DNA of 64,000 nt. Source: an uncultured Methanobrevibacter sp. (GTDB lineage Archaea > Methanobacteriota > Methanobacteria > Methanobacteriales > Methanobacteriaceae). The translations under genes were made by a program, and so were the position numbers. Under the pieces are notes generated by a model, which was given only the letters and a program-made list of their open reading frames with translations, searched no databases and had not been told where the DNA came from. Position 1 is the stretch's first letter; every line of letters starts with the position of its first letter. The stretch is taken from NCBI GenBank assembly GCA_900320515.1, contig ONSJ01000005.1, positions 53,465 through 117,464 on the forward strand, written 5' to 3'. Positions 1 to 7,851 of the stretch are shown here, piece by piece.

Positions 1-563
1 CTTAATGAAAACTCAAGCTTCAGCTGGCTCATTATGACATTTTCAAGGTTGTGGGCCTCATCGCAAATCAGGAGTTGCCTCTTTTTAAAATCTCCGACAT
101 AGTTGAGTTCCAGAAACATGTAATGGTAGTTTGAGATGACGGTTTTCGAATTGAGTGCCCTGTGCTTTTGGATGTAGTAGTCGCAGTCTGTTTTCGGGTT
201 TTCGCAGGCCTCCTCTCCTGCTATGCATCTTCCCTCGTCGCATGTAAGCTCCATGTCCTTTCGGCACTGGAAGTTTCCCCTTCCCTTCACAAGGCAGATA
301 TTGCTGAAATCCTCGATGTACTGGTCCTGCAGCTGCTTTGTGACGGTCAGTATATATGAATTCTCATATATTGATGAGAGCGTGGCGGCGATGGCGGATT
401 TTCCGGTTCCCGTTCCCGCCTCTAGGACTATATATCGATAGCCCCGGCTGACTGCATCGACTATCTCAGAAATGGTTTCAAGCTGGTCCGGCCTCGGGCT
501 TTTGAAGGGGAAATGCCTTTCGGCCTCCGGCCTGATTTTCGAATATTCGCTGTACTGCCACAT
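1..563 (-). CDS. Rad3/DinG-type ATP-dependent DNA helicase, N-terminal part (cut by window edge)
   Basis: Translating the minus strand from ATG 563 gives an open frame to the window edge (187 codons). It shows a Walker A motif EAGTGTGKS about 50 residues in, a cysteine-rich stretch (NFQCRK, LTCDEG, GRCIAG, EACENP, DCDYY) and a DEAH box in CDEAHNLE. That order (Q-motif-like PRPDQ, motif I, Cys region, DEAH) is that of XPD/Rad3/DinG superfamily 2 helicases, whose cysteines usually hold an iron-sulfur cluster. These enzymes unwind DNA 5' to 3' in repair. The C-terminal helicase half lies outside the window. Codon use is GC-richer than in the right half of the window, so it is probably a resident gene. 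The family is secure; the specific orthologue is not. Confidence 0.85.
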   Translation of the reverse strand, partial: MWQYSEYSKIRPEAERHFPFKSPRPDQLETISEIVDAVSRGYRYIVLEAGTGTGKSAIAATLSSIYENSYILTVTKQLQDQYIEDFSNICLVKGRGNFQCRKDMELTCDEGRCIAGEEACENPKTDCDYYIQKHRALNSKTVISNYHYMFLELNYVGDFKKRQLLICDEAHNLENVIMSQLKLEFSL

Positions 564-618
564 TGGTTAAATCTTGTCAGCGGATAGTATTTAAATATTG
601 CCAGAGAGCATTTGAAAA

Positions 619-1686
619 CTAATCATAGTCCCTGACGGAATCGATGAGATTATCCATCTCGCCTATAAGGTCGTCGACATCCTCTTGTGTGGTTATGTTG
701 TCGCTTACGATAAGCTCGCTTGAAAGGCGGTCCATCTTGTCTATGATTTCATTGAGAATCTTTATTTTCACTTCGATTTCAGAGGCGATTCTCTCGGAGT
801 ATTCATCGGCAAGGCTTATCATGGTATATGCGGAATCCCTGTGCTTTTCAAAGAGCTTTGCTGACTTGTCAACGCCTGATATGAATCTGGTGTATGTCAA
901 TTGCGGCGGCTCGAAGCGCTTGGCTATGAGGTCACGCGCTGACTTCTGCTTTGACTGGAAGCGCTTGTTCAGGTCATCCAGCTGGAGCTGGTAGTCAAGG
1001 TATTCTGGAATGATGTTGGGCCTTTGCGCAACGCTTTCGACCTTTGGAGTTTCCTTTATTTCCTTTTTCGGCTTTTTTTTAGGAAGCTCAGGCTTGACGT
1101 CTGAGTCTCTGCCAATAAGCTTGTGGAGTGCAAAGCCTATCGCAAGGGTCGGAATCTCAAGGATAAGACCCAGAATTATTGCGGTGAAAAGGACCATTGT
1201 ATTGTATGTCACAAGTCCCACTGCCAGTCCGAAAAGGAATACGATAAATGAGATTATCTTTGTCTTGGAAAGGACATAACCTCCGTTTCGGGTCTGCCAG
1301 AAAAACATCAGATGCTTCAGGTCCACAAGAAGTCCGTAATCGTTGTATCTGATCTTGTTGATTGGCGGGTCTCCCTTGAATCTGTGGAGTATGAATCCAA
1401 GAAGGAAGGTTATGAGTCCGGATACTGTCCCCAAAAGCAATGCCACCGGATGGGGTGATGCGGCAAAGGAGAAGAGTGTGATGAAGAGAAACAATGCAAT
1501 TCCTGAAAGCTTTGACTTTGAAAGCATGCTTCCCTGAGGATAGTTCCAGTAGAAAAGCTTATGAATCGCATCATCCTTGGGGGCTGCAAGCTCTGTGGCC
1601 CTTGTGAAAGTGCTGCATTTGCATGACGGGCAGAAGTTTGCCCCGTCGTCAACCTCATTTCCGCAGTTGTTACATATCTTTGACAT
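619..1686 (-). CDS. Zinc-ribbon multi-pass membrane protein with cytoplasmic coiled-coil tail
   Basis: The 355-residue product opens with a zinc ribbon (CNNCG near residue 5, CPSC near 19). About four hydrophobic segments follow between residues 58 and 190, in two pairs separated by a hydrophilic loop. After a Lys/Pro-rich linker (around residue 200) comes a charged, helical, probably coiled-coil tail ending in acidic residues. No catalytic motif is visible. It starts 2 bases after the stop of the AAA+ gene at 1689-3143, so the two are almost certainly co-transcribed; the tail could be a docking site for that ATPase, which is inference. I do not recognise a named family. Confidence 0.7.
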   Translation of the reverse strand: MSKICNNCGNEVDDGANFCPSCKCSTFTRATELAAPKDDAIHKLFYWNYPQGSMLSKSKLSGIALFLFITLFSFAASPHPVALLLGTVSGLITFLLGFILHRFKGDPPINKIRYNDYGLLVDLKHLMFFWQTRNGGYVLSKTKIISFIVFLFGLAVGLVTYNTMVLFTAIILGLILEIPTLAIGFALHKLIGRDSDVKPELPKKKPKKEIKETPKVESVAQRPNIIPEYLDYQLQLDDLNKRFQSKQKSARDLIAKRFEPPQLTYTRFISGVDKSAKLFEKHRDSAYTMISLADEYSERIASEIEVKIKILNEIIDKMDRLSSELIVSDNITTQEDVDDLIGEMDNLIDSVRDYD

Positions 1687-1688
1687 AT

Positions 1689-3143
1689 CTATTCCTCAAC
1701 TAAAAAATCCTCATATGTTAGCGTGTTCAGTTCCTCGTCGGTTATGTCTGTCTGTGGAGCGAGCCTGTTTGCCTGGGCGGTTATCACCTCTTCAAAGAAG
1801 TTCCTCACTGCCCTTCCGTTTGCGAAGTTGTCCGATTTGTGCTCGCACATCCTTTCAAAGTACTGCCTCAGGTATTCCTTGGCTGCATCGTCGGGGGTTA
1901 GGTTGGCCTCGTCGCACATCAGCATGAAAATGTCGTAGAGCTCCTCTGCGGTGTAGTCCTCGAAGTAGATGAACTTGTTGAACCTTGACTCGAGACCGGG
2001 ATTTGAGTGCAGGAAGCGCTCCATCAGCGCAGGATATCCTGCAACGATGACGATCAAATCGTCACGGTTATCCTCCATGGCCTTAAGCAGAGTGTCGATG
2101 GCTTCCTTTCCGTAGTCGTTTTCGGATGTTGACGCAAGGGAATATGCCTCGTCGATAAAGAGTATTCCTCCCATTGCCTCATCGATTACTCCTTTTGTCT
2201 TTATTGCGGTCTGGCCGACGTATCCTCCAACAAGGCCTGACCTGTCGGTTTCGATGAGATGGCCCTTTGACAGCAATCCAATCTCATGATAGATTTTTGA
2301 TAAAAGCCTTGCAACGGTTGTCTTTCCGGTTCCGGGGTTTCCGCTGAATACCAGATGAAGGCTCATTGCAGGCTGCTTTATGCCCCTTTCCTCCCTCAGC
2401 TTTCTTATCTGAACAAGGTTTATCAGTGAGTTGACATCCTTTTTCACCTTTTCAAGGCCTATGAGCCTGTTGAGCTCATCGAGATATTCCTCAAGGGTGT
2501 GTGACTCTTCCTCACTGGGAGCGTCAAGGCCCTTCGGTATCCTGCATTCGGCACCGTCATCCTCAATGAGGTAGTCGCCGAGGCGATTTTCGAGCCTCTC
2601 GATATAATCGCAGTACTTTTCATAGACTTCGGGATTGAGCTCGCCGTCAACGGTCAAAAAGAAGTTTCCAAGAAACCTGTATGAGTCGAAAAGCTCGTTG
2701 CATGAGCGAACCCCTGTCATGTCGAACTGCCTTGCAAAAAGGTCAAGCTCATGAAGGCACTCGAATGATGCCGGCATCTCGTCGATTTCGGCATCTGCAA
2801 GCTTCATGATGTCCTCCTTTGTATAATAGGAAATCAGAAGCTCGTTTATGAAGTTGAGCTCGTTGTCTGTAATGACGCCGTCTCCAAGGCCAAGGAAGCT
2901 GAAGTACCTGAAAAGGTCATCGAGAACGACGACCTCAAGGGGCGCGTTCTGCTGGCTGATTTTCGGACAGTGCTCTTTCAGCAAATCTATATCCAATGTC
3001 CTGATTAAAAACAGCACACCTGAAAGATGGCTTTTGAGATAGTCAACCCCAAGCTTTTCGGTTTTTGAATTGCAGTTTGGACAGGTCATCTTTGAGTTGT
3101 CCAAAACCTTACCGCATTTTGTGCAAATAGTCCACTCCAACAT
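1689..3143 (-). CDS. Zinc ribbon - TerB-like - CbbX/SpoVK-type AAA+ ATPase
   Basis: The 484-residue protein has an N-terminal zinc ribbon (CTKCG, CPNCNS). A helical segment of about residues 85-200 carries two acidic loops (DGVITDNE and DGELNPE) like those of tellurite-resistance TerB-type domains. A CbbX/SpoVK-family AAA+ domain follows: Walker A GNPGTGKT at about 268-275, Walker B LFIDEAY at about 328-334, and the family signature SRFNKFIYFEDY. Family members remodel protein complexes as hexameric rings. It is followed by the membrane protein at 619-1686 with a 2-base gap, suggesting a membrane-recruited chaperone pair. The AAA+ call is strong; the TerB-like part is moderate and the substrate is unknown. 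Confidence 0.8.
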   Translation of the reverse strand: MLEWTICTKCGKVLDNSKMTCPNCNSKTEKLGVDYLKSHLSGVLFLIRTLDIDLLKEHCPKISQQNAPLEVVVLDDLFRYFSFLGLGDGVITDNELNFINELLISYYTKEDIMKLADAEIDEMPASFECLHELDLFARQFDMTGVRSCNELFDSYRFLGNFFLTVDGELNPEVYEKYCDYIERLENRLGDYLIEDDGAECRIPKGLDAPSEEESHTLEEYLDELNRLIGLEKVKKDVNSLINLVQIRKLREERGIKQPAMSLHLVFSGNPGTGKTTVARLLSKIYHEIGLLSKGHLIETDRSGLVGGYVGQTAIKTKGVIDEAMGGILFIDEAYSLASTSENDYGKEAIDTLLKAMEDNRDDLIVIVAGYPALMERFLHSNPGLESRFNKFIYFEDYTAEELYDIFMLMCDEANLTPDDAAKEYLRQYFERMCEHKSDNFANGRAVRNFFEEVITAQANRLAPQTDITDEELNTLTYEDFLVEE

Positions 3144-3191
3144 AATATACCTAAAAATAGTTATTGACCTGAAGGATTATATAAGTTGTGA

Positions 3192-4094
3192 TTATTCTAT
3201 CGGAAATGCATATCTGGTGGCTTCGGCAAAATCGGTGTTGACCAGATCATCGTTTAGAAGTCGCAGTATGACCTGTCTTGGAACGTAATAGTCGTCGGTT
3301 CCGGGATTTATGATTATTCCGTCAAGGTCGTTTGAAAGTAGGAAGTGGAATACTGAATACTTGTTTGTCACCTGCACATAGTAGAAGAACTCCAGGTCCT
3401 CATGAAAGCTCACTATCGCATCGGTGTCCGTGTAGACGGTTCCGTAGTGGTCCCTTCCGCTGTTTTTGGTGAATAATGTGAACGTGTCCGCCTCGTTTCT
3501 GTCGATGACACCGTCATGTGAAAACTCGCTCAGGTCCTTCTCGCTTACAACGACGTTTAGAAGGACTGAGTCAAGAAGAATCTTGGAGAGCTTATCGAAC
3601 TTGTTGAAGTTGGAATCCTTGGAGATGAATCTTTTCAATTTTTCGTTTTTCTCGCTTAGGGCAATGTCTCTAAGTTTAATTCCGTCAAAGGCATTGTCGC
3701 TTTCAACCTTGCGGGTCAGCGGAATCTTGTTTAGAACAACATTGTCTATGCAGAACTCATCGCTTCCAACGTCAATGAGAATTCCGTCAAAGCCGAAATC
3801 GTTGACCATCTTGATGTAGTATGCAATCTCATTTGGAAATGATTCGAATTCATCGGAATACTTCTTCAGCTCATCATTGCTTGTAAACAAGGGAATCAGA
3901 CTTGTTCCGTCATCAACCTCTATATTGGGAAAGCTCAACTTCTCCCCGTCAAAAACAACCGGAATCAGCAACTCACAAACCTTAAGCTCCATCAAAAGGT
4001 TGAGGTACATGTCCTCGGGAGGCTTTGTGTTGTTTTTGTAAAAATTGCTAATCTCTGAAATCGATGATTTGAGATACTTGTTTGTAACAGTCAT
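3192..4094 (-). CDS. SseB-domain protein (two tandem SseB-like repeats)
   Basis: The 300-residue protein contains two related halves, each with the SseB N-terminal domain pattern: a hydrophobic strand ending in a 'value' segment (LLIPVVFDGE; LLNVVVSEKD), a TxxDE/DTDA segment, and a DGILID or DGIIINPG motif (here GFDGILIDVGSDE and DLDGIIINPGTDD). SseB domains occur in enhanced-serine-sensitivity and type III secretion-linked proteins, with poorly defined roles. No signal peptide or membrane segment is present. It is the first of at least four or five such genes within 10 kb, so it belongs to a local paralogue expansion. Its function cannot be inferred from the sequence. Confidence 0.65.
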   Translation of the reverse strand: MTVTNKYLKSSISEISNFYKNNTKPPEDMYLNLLMELKVCELLIPVVFDGEKLSFPNIEVDDGTSLIPLFTSNDELKKYSDEFESFPNEIAYYIKMVNDFGFDGILIDVGSDEFCIDNVVLNKIPLTRKVESDNAFDGIKLRDIALSEKNEKLKRFISKDSNFNKFDKLSKILLDSVLLNVVVSEKDLSEFSHDGVIDRNEADTFTLFTKNSGRDHYGTVYTDTDAIVSFHEDLEFFYYVQVTNKYSVFHFLLSNDLDGIIINPGTDDYYVPRQVILRLLNDDLVNTDFAEATRYAFPIE

Positions 4095-4218
4095 TATACT
4101 TATTATATCGCTTTAAGTATTTAAAAATATTTTTGTTAATAAACGCAATAAAGTGAAAAGAAACTCGAAAGAACGTCGAAAAAATCCAAGTCTTAAATAG
4201 CAAATAAAAAGAAATAAC

Positions 4219-4518
4219 ATGAAAATCAAGCCCACAGAAGACGAGATATGGGGAAATATCGGATACATCAAGATTTCGCAGTCACGCTACAAGACCCTCA
4301 AATGCCTCAGCAGAGAAAACCTCATGCCGACAGAAATTTCCAAAAGGACAAGGCTGACTTCCGCCCAAGTTTCAGTGGCCCTCAAGGACATGAAAAAGAA
4401 AAGGATTGTCAGATGCATGAACGAAGAGGCCGCAAAGGGCAGGATTTACCAGTGCACCGAATTGGGTTTAATGATTATTGAAACACTTGAGAAAACCAGC
4501 TTCAATCCCGAAGACTAG
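4219..4518 (+). CDS. Winged-helix transcriptional regulator, MarR/ArsR-like
   Basis: The 99-residue product has the order helix, helix-turn-helix (NLMPTEISKRTRLTSAQVSV), recognition helix and wing (RIVRCMNEEAAKGRIYQCTE), matching small archaeal winged-helix regulators. It is one of few plus-strand genes here and is divergent from the SseB gene at 3192-4094. The 124-base gap between them is AT-rich and carries a TATA-like element (CTTAAATAG) about 25 bases upstream of this start. Its end overlaps the end of the converging gene at 4515 by four bases. Ligand and targets are unknown; the divergent neighbour is the obvious candidate target. Confidence 0.75.
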   Translation: MKIKPTEDEIWGNIGYIKISQSRYKTLKCLSRENLMPTEISKRTRLTSAQVSVALKDMKKKRIVRCMNEEAAKGRIYQCTELGLMIIETLEKTSFNPED

Positions 4519-5222
4519 TCAAGAACCTCACGTCCGCAGTCCGGACAGAAAACGGAATCAGGATCTATTTTTGCTCCGCAGTTTGTGCAGTAGACGTCAT
4601 CGCTGTATATGACTGCCTTTCTTGCCTCAAGCTCCTCGGCTGAAATTTCACCCTGCTCAAAGAGATTCTGCAGTTCCAGAAGGGCGTCAATCTCATCATA
4701 GTCCTGGTTTTCGATGTTGTCCTCAAGGATTTCCTTAAGGGGCACCGCATTGTTCTCGTTTATTTCAAAGATGATTTCATCATCATCTGCGGTGGTGATT
4801 TTGAATGTTTTTTTGGACCAGCTTCCCTCATCTATTTCTATTTCAATCATCTCGGAGTAGGGAATTTCCAAATCTGTCTTATCTATTGTGATTCGGTCAT
4901 GGTGAAGTATGAGGTCGGTGCCGATGGTCTTGTCATCCTCCCTGATGTTGATCCATACCTTGCGCTCGGTGAATATGATTTCCTTTTGCCTTCTGATTGA
5001 TGCAAGCCTGTGGTTTATGGAGTCAACGGAACCTTCAAACTCTTCAATGAGCTCTTCAGTGATTTCATCCTCATTGATGTCTATGTTTTTTGCCTTCAAA
5101 AACTTTAAGAATACCTTGTTTGGAGAACCCATGATGTTGAGAAGGTCATGCTCCTCCAGAAGCTCCTTGTTCCTGTCAAGGGTGTCGAATGAGGAATTCT
5201 TGAAAATGTTTTTAAGCTCCAT
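4515..5222 (-). CDS. PH-like / SHOCT / zinc-ribbon protein
   Basis: The 235-residue protein has a helical N-terminus, a beta-rich segment of about residues 85-160 resembling a bacterial PH-like fold (TDLILHHDRITID ... IPYSEMIEIEI), and a SHOCT-type short helical hairpin (LQNLFEQGEISAEELEARKA). It ends in a zinc ribbon (CTNCG, CPDCG). PH-like plus SHOCT plus zinc ribbon is a common prokaryotic combination, thought to mediate protein or membrane contacts. No enzyme motif is visible. It converges on the winged-helix gene with a four-base overlap of the two 3' ends. Confidence 0.65.
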   Translation of the reverse strand: MELKNIFKNSSFDTLDRNKELLEEHDLLNIMGSPNKVFLKFLKAKNIDINEDEITEELIEEFEGSVDSINHRLASIRRQKEIIFTERKVWINIREDDKTIGTDLILHHDRITIDKTDLEIPYSEMIEIEIDEGSWSKKTFKITTADDDEIIFEINENNAVPLKEILEDNIENQDYDEIDALLELQNLFEQGEISAEELEARKAVIYSDDVYCTNCGAKIDPDSVFCPDCGREVLD

Positions 5223-5259
5223 GATAATAGTATGTAAGGCGAGATTAATAAATTTTATT

Positions 5260-6144
5260 TCATGAAATCACTTCGGCAATGAGATAATCCTGCATGAAGA
5301 CAAAGAGTATCCTAGCCCTTGTCCTTTCCCCAAACGTGCCCCAGATTTCACTTGCTGATTTTGCCTCATCAATCATGGTGTATGTGCTGTTTGCAACGTA
5401 TCCCACGGTTTTTGCGTTGAACTCGACCCGTATGGCATTGCTGTCATGCTCATTATCGGGCTCCTTTACCAAATCAACTATTGCTCCCTTTTCAGTCGGT
5501 GCCAAGTAGCCGTAGTGGTTGCGCCCGGCAATGCACACAAGAGGGTTTCTTGTCTCATCAATGATTTTAGACTGGCTTTCAAACTCATCCACCTTATCGT
5601 ACTGCCGGTTTGCAAGCATGTTGCAGATGTAGGTTTCGCGCTTTTTTCCCATCAGCGCAAGGATGCGGGCCTTTGTTCTGAAGAATTCACATCTGTCATC
5701 CTCATCCCCGGTCAGCTTCAGAGCCTGGTTTAGCTTATCCAGGGCTGATTGATAGTCCTGTGAATACTTGTCCTGCCAGGCCATCCTTTCAAGAAGCCTT
5801 GCCTTGTTGTCTTTTATATACTGGGCGTCCGTATTGCCAAGGGCCAAATCATAATACCTGAGGGCCTCATCATACCTGCCCATATCCTCAAGGATGATTG
5901 CCTTGACGTTGAGGACTTTCCAGTGCTTAGAGTATTCAAGGGCCCTGTTTATCACATTAAGGGCATCCTGATACTGGCCGTTTTCTCGAAGAGCCCATGC
6001 CTCCGCCCTCAATTGATGGGCTTTTGAAACCCTGTTGGGCTTTTGCTCTTCCTCCTCATCCTGAAGGTATCCCATGTACGGAATGTCCGGGACACCTACA
6101 TGGTCTCCCCAGTCGGCGGGGTCTCCCACATGCCATTCATCCAT
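5260..6144 (-). CDS. TPR-repeat protein with C-terminal HIRAN domain
   Basis: Several tetratricopeptide-like helical pairs run from about residue 40 to 180 (for example ALNVINRALEYSKHWKVLNV and ALRYYDLALGNTDAQYI). A C-terminal HIRAN domain follows (VCIAGRNHYGY ... LVKEPDNEHDSNAIRVEF ... VGYVANSTY). HIRAN domains bind DNA ends or stalled forks in HLTF-like helicases and occur alone or with other modules in prokaryotes. I place the start at ATG 6144 because GGTGAG lies just upstream; the in-frame GTG nine bases earlier overlaps that ribosome site. No helicase or nuclease is attached, so the protein is probably an adaptor. Confidence 0.8.
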   Translation of the reverse strand: MDEWHVGDPADWGDHVGVPDIPYMGYLQDEEEEQKPNRVSKAHQLRAEAWALRENGQYQDALNVINRALEYSKHWKVLNVKAIILEDMGRYDEALRYYDLALGNTDAQYIKDNKARLLERMAWQDKYSQDYQSALDKLNQALKLTGDEDDRCEFFRTKARILALMGKKRETYICNMLANRQYDKVDEFESQSKIIDETRNPLVCIAGRNHYGYLAPTEKGAIVDLVKEPDNEHDSNAIRVEFNAKTVGYVANSTYTMIDEAKSASEIWGTFGERTRARILFVFMQDYLIAEVIS

Positions 6145-6158
6145 TATTCTCACCTGAA

Positions 6159-6365
6159 TTAATCAAGACCCAATGCCTCATTCACTTCCTTTAAATACTC
6201 TTCAGAATGATATCTTCTGAATTTTTCCTCATCAACATTATCTCCCATCAATCCACGATTAATATAATTCCACATTAACCTGTTTAATGAGATATGCAAT
6301 TCCTGGGCCTTCTTTTCAAGCATTTTTTTAAGTTTTTCATTTTTAATTTCATAATCAACAAGCAT
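6159..6365 (-). CDS. Small antitoxin-like protein (possible ribbon-helix-helix type)
   Basis: This is a 68-residue protein with a short N-terminal strand followed by a helix-turn-helix-like segment (LEKKAQELHISLNRLMWNY) and an acidic tail. The layout resembles RHH-type antitoxins, in which the acidic tail masks the toxin. A ribosome site GGTGGG precedes ATG 6365. It lies directly after the PIN-domain gene and is AT-rich like that pair. It may be a second antitoxin of the same locus or the remains of another module. No toxin is seen downstream of it. Confidence 0.5.
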   Translation of the reverse strand: MLVDYEIKNEKLKKMLEKKAQELHISLNRLMWNYINRGLMGDNVDEEKFRRYHSEEYLKEVNEALGLD

Positions 6366-6377
6366 ATTATCCCACCC

Positions 6378-6773
6378 CTAAATTGCTGAAATAACATCAT
6401 ATTTTCCAATTTTTTTAAAACCGCCATCAAATGAAACAATCCTATTGATACCCATACTCATCATTGTCTGAATAATAGTGCAATCACTGTAATTAATGGA
6501 ATTATTGAACCAACCATTAATCTCCAAAGATTTCAAATAATCTTCATCAGATAATTGGATGACTATATTGTTTACATGTAAATCATCCCAAAGTTGTTTT
6601 ACATCATCCTTTTTTCCAACAGACCGATTTAATGTTTCAACAAGAACGGTCGTATTTACCACAGTCGATTCATCAGCATAATTGAGATAATTCTCAATTT
6701 CTATAGCATCTTCATGATTATCATCTTTTTTATCCATCAAACCGATGAAATAACCACTATCCAAAAAAATCAT
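6378..6773 (-). CDS. PIN-domain toxin, VapC-like ribonuclease
   Basis: The product (131 residues from ATG 6773) has the PIN pattern: an N-terminal Asp in IFLDSGYFIGL, a central Glu in VLVETLNRS, an Asp in INYSDCTIIQ, and a terminal Asp in RIVSFDGGFKK. These acidic residues bind magnesium in VapC RNases. The earlier in-frame ATG at 6788 would use up the ribosome site: GGAGGT lies directly before ATG 6773, which decides the start. The upstream gene ends at 6789, the typical antitoxin-toxin spacing. The pair is AT-rich inside a GC-richer neighbourhood, suggesting acquisition. Confidence 0.8.
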   Translation of the reverse strand: MIFLDSGYFIGLMDKKDDNHEDAIEIENYLNYADESTVVNTTVLVETLNRSVGKKDDVKQLWDDLHVNNIVIQLSDEDYLKSLEINGWFNNSINYSDCTIIQTMMSMGINRIVSFDGGFKKIGKYDVISAI

Positions 6774-6788
6774 GAATAAACCTCCCAA

Positions 6789-7064
6789 CTATTCATCAGA
6801 ATCACTCCACCTATCTATAAAAACACTGAAATCATGTTTTTTAATTGGAATTCCATTTTTCCTATCCTTTTCTAAAGCTTTTCTACTCATTTCAAGCAAT
6901 TCTTCTTTGGTGTATTCAGGAGGTTCGAAATAATTATCAGTGAACAGTTCCCTTCTAAGATACCTATCAATCAGCTCTTCAACAGAGATGTTTAATATAT
7001 CAGATTTTTCTTTTAATTGTGCCTCTATCATTTCATCACCAATAACAGTTTTTTTATCAGACAT
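6789..7064 (-). CDS. Antitoxin of the VapBC-like pair
   Basis: This 91-residue protein precedes the PIN toxin and ends where the toxin's ribosome site begins. Its N-terminal half is helical (MIEAQLKEKSDILNISVEELIDRY) and resembles a DNA-binding antitoxin core. Its C-terminal half is charged, with a Trp/Asp-rich end (DRWSDSDE) of the kind that inserts into a toxin active site. The assignment rests mostly on position and layout; I do not recognise the exact family. Such antitoxins normally repress their own promoter, which would lie in the AT-rich stretch just upstream. Confidence 0.6.
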   Translation of the reverse strand: MSDKKTVIGDEMIEAQLKEKSDILNISVEELIDRYLRRELFTDNYFEPPEYTKEELLEMSRKALEKDRKNGIPIKKHDFSVFIDRWSDSDE

Positions 7065-7417
7065 CTTAACACCTCATAATCATTAATTAATTTAATCTAT
7101 GGAGGTTATTAAACTTATTGAATTACCAATCATGAGATTTGAAGTTCATTTACAATTGAAATGAAACCTAAATATCCAATAATTACTCAAATAATATTAT
7201 GAAATTAATAGTATATAAAATTTTCCAATCCTTAAAAATATAAAAAAAGAATATATGAGTTTAAATCAACCAATATAGGTTAAAACTATTTGTTTTTTAA
7301 AAATAAAAGATAAAAAGTTAAATTTCAAATGTAAAATTTATTTAAAAAAAAGTTGGTTCAGATGAAGCGGAAATTCCAATCCCAAATTTGGACATTCCAA
7401 CAGCACCGACCTCAACT
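7065..7417. other. AT-rich intergenic region with possible coding remnant
   Basis: No convincing gene is present. The left part carries several TATA-like stretches suitable as promoter for the antitoxin-toxin pair, which reads leftward. Positions 7347-7417 look coding-like on the minus strand in a frame different from the preceding zinc-ribbon gene: they read as a Val/Gly/Ser-rich peptide ending in a Phe-Phe-Lys stop next to a run of seven T on that strand. This could be a decayed 3' end or a terminator region. Confidence 0.4.
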
Positions 7418-7522
7418 TCATTCTTCCCATTCGTCAAAGTCAAAGTCCGGGTCGAATCCGCAGTTTTCGCAGTACGGTTCGAAATCGGACAGTACAGATC
7501 CGCATCTTGGACATGTCTTCAT
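7418..7522 (-). CDS. 34-residue zinc-ribbon microprotein
   Basis: The minus-strand ATG at 7522 has a clear AGGTGAT ribosome site about five bases upstream. The product has one complete zinc ribbon (MKTCPRCGS, YCENCGFD) and an acidic Asp/Phe tail. It is the last of three tandem small zinc-ribbon genes, each with its own strong ribosome site, which argues that it is translated despite its size. Its role is unknown; free zinc ribbons often contact nucleic acid or protein partners. Confidence 0.6.
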   Translation of the reverse strand: MKTCPRCGSVLSDFEPYCENCGFDPDFDFDEWEE

Positions 7523-7530
7523 ATCATCAC

Positions 7531-7644
7531 CTATCCGTAGTTTTCGCCTACCCATCCGTAGTTGACATCCGGTGAGCAGCCGCAGTATTCGCATTCTTCA
7601 CAATAATCGTCGTTTAACTCTCCGCAGTTAGGGCATTCCCACAT
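7531..7644 (-). CDS. 37-residue Cys-rich zinc-ribbon microprotein
   Basis: The minus-strand ATG at 7644 follows GAGGTGA. The product contains CPNCG, then CEEC and CGC (MWECPNCGELND ... YCEECEYCGC), so it has more cysteines than one ribbon needs. It ends eight bases before the next small gene starts, in an operon with 7654-7839 and 7418-7522. I do not recognise the family. Confidence 0.55.
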   Translation of the reverse strand: MWECPNCGELNDDYCEECEYCGCSPDVNYGWVGENYG

Positions 7645-7653
7645 GTTTTCACC

Positions 7654-7839
7654 TCACTCATAGAAGTCCGGGTCGACATAGCCCAGCTCTTCGGCTTCGT
7701 CGAAGTTGAGGTTGTCCTCGTCAAACTCATCGTCGTCATATATTCCCCAGTCCGGGCTGTCTGAGAGGTCTGAACCGCATTCCTCGCATGTCACCCTTGT
7801 GGGACTGTTCAAGTGTCCGCAAACGTCGCATGTTATCAT
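7654..7839 (-). CDS. 61-residue zinc-ribbon protein with acidic tail
   Basis: The product begins MITCDVCGH and has a second pair in VTCEECGSD, forming one zinc ribbon. A very acidic tail (DDDEFDEDNLNFDE) follows. A ribosome site AGGTGAT precedes the start. The coding stop is about ten bases from the start of the next small gene. It belongs to the small zinc-ribbon operon that begins at 8463. No catalytic feature is visible. Confidence 0.65.
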   Translation of the reverse strand: MITCDVCGHLNSPTRVTCEECGSDLSDSPDWGIYDDDEFDEDNLNFDEAEELGYVDPDFYE

Positions 7840-7851
7840 TTTATCACCTTT

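Noticed and set aside
6774..6788. ATG 6788 as start of the PIN toxin
   Set aside because: The GGAGGT ribosome site lies between the two ATGs and serves ATG 6773.
7347..7417. Additional small gene on the minus strand
   Set aside because: Coding-like only in a shifted frame, without a start or ribosome site; noted as a possible remnant in the intergenic entry.
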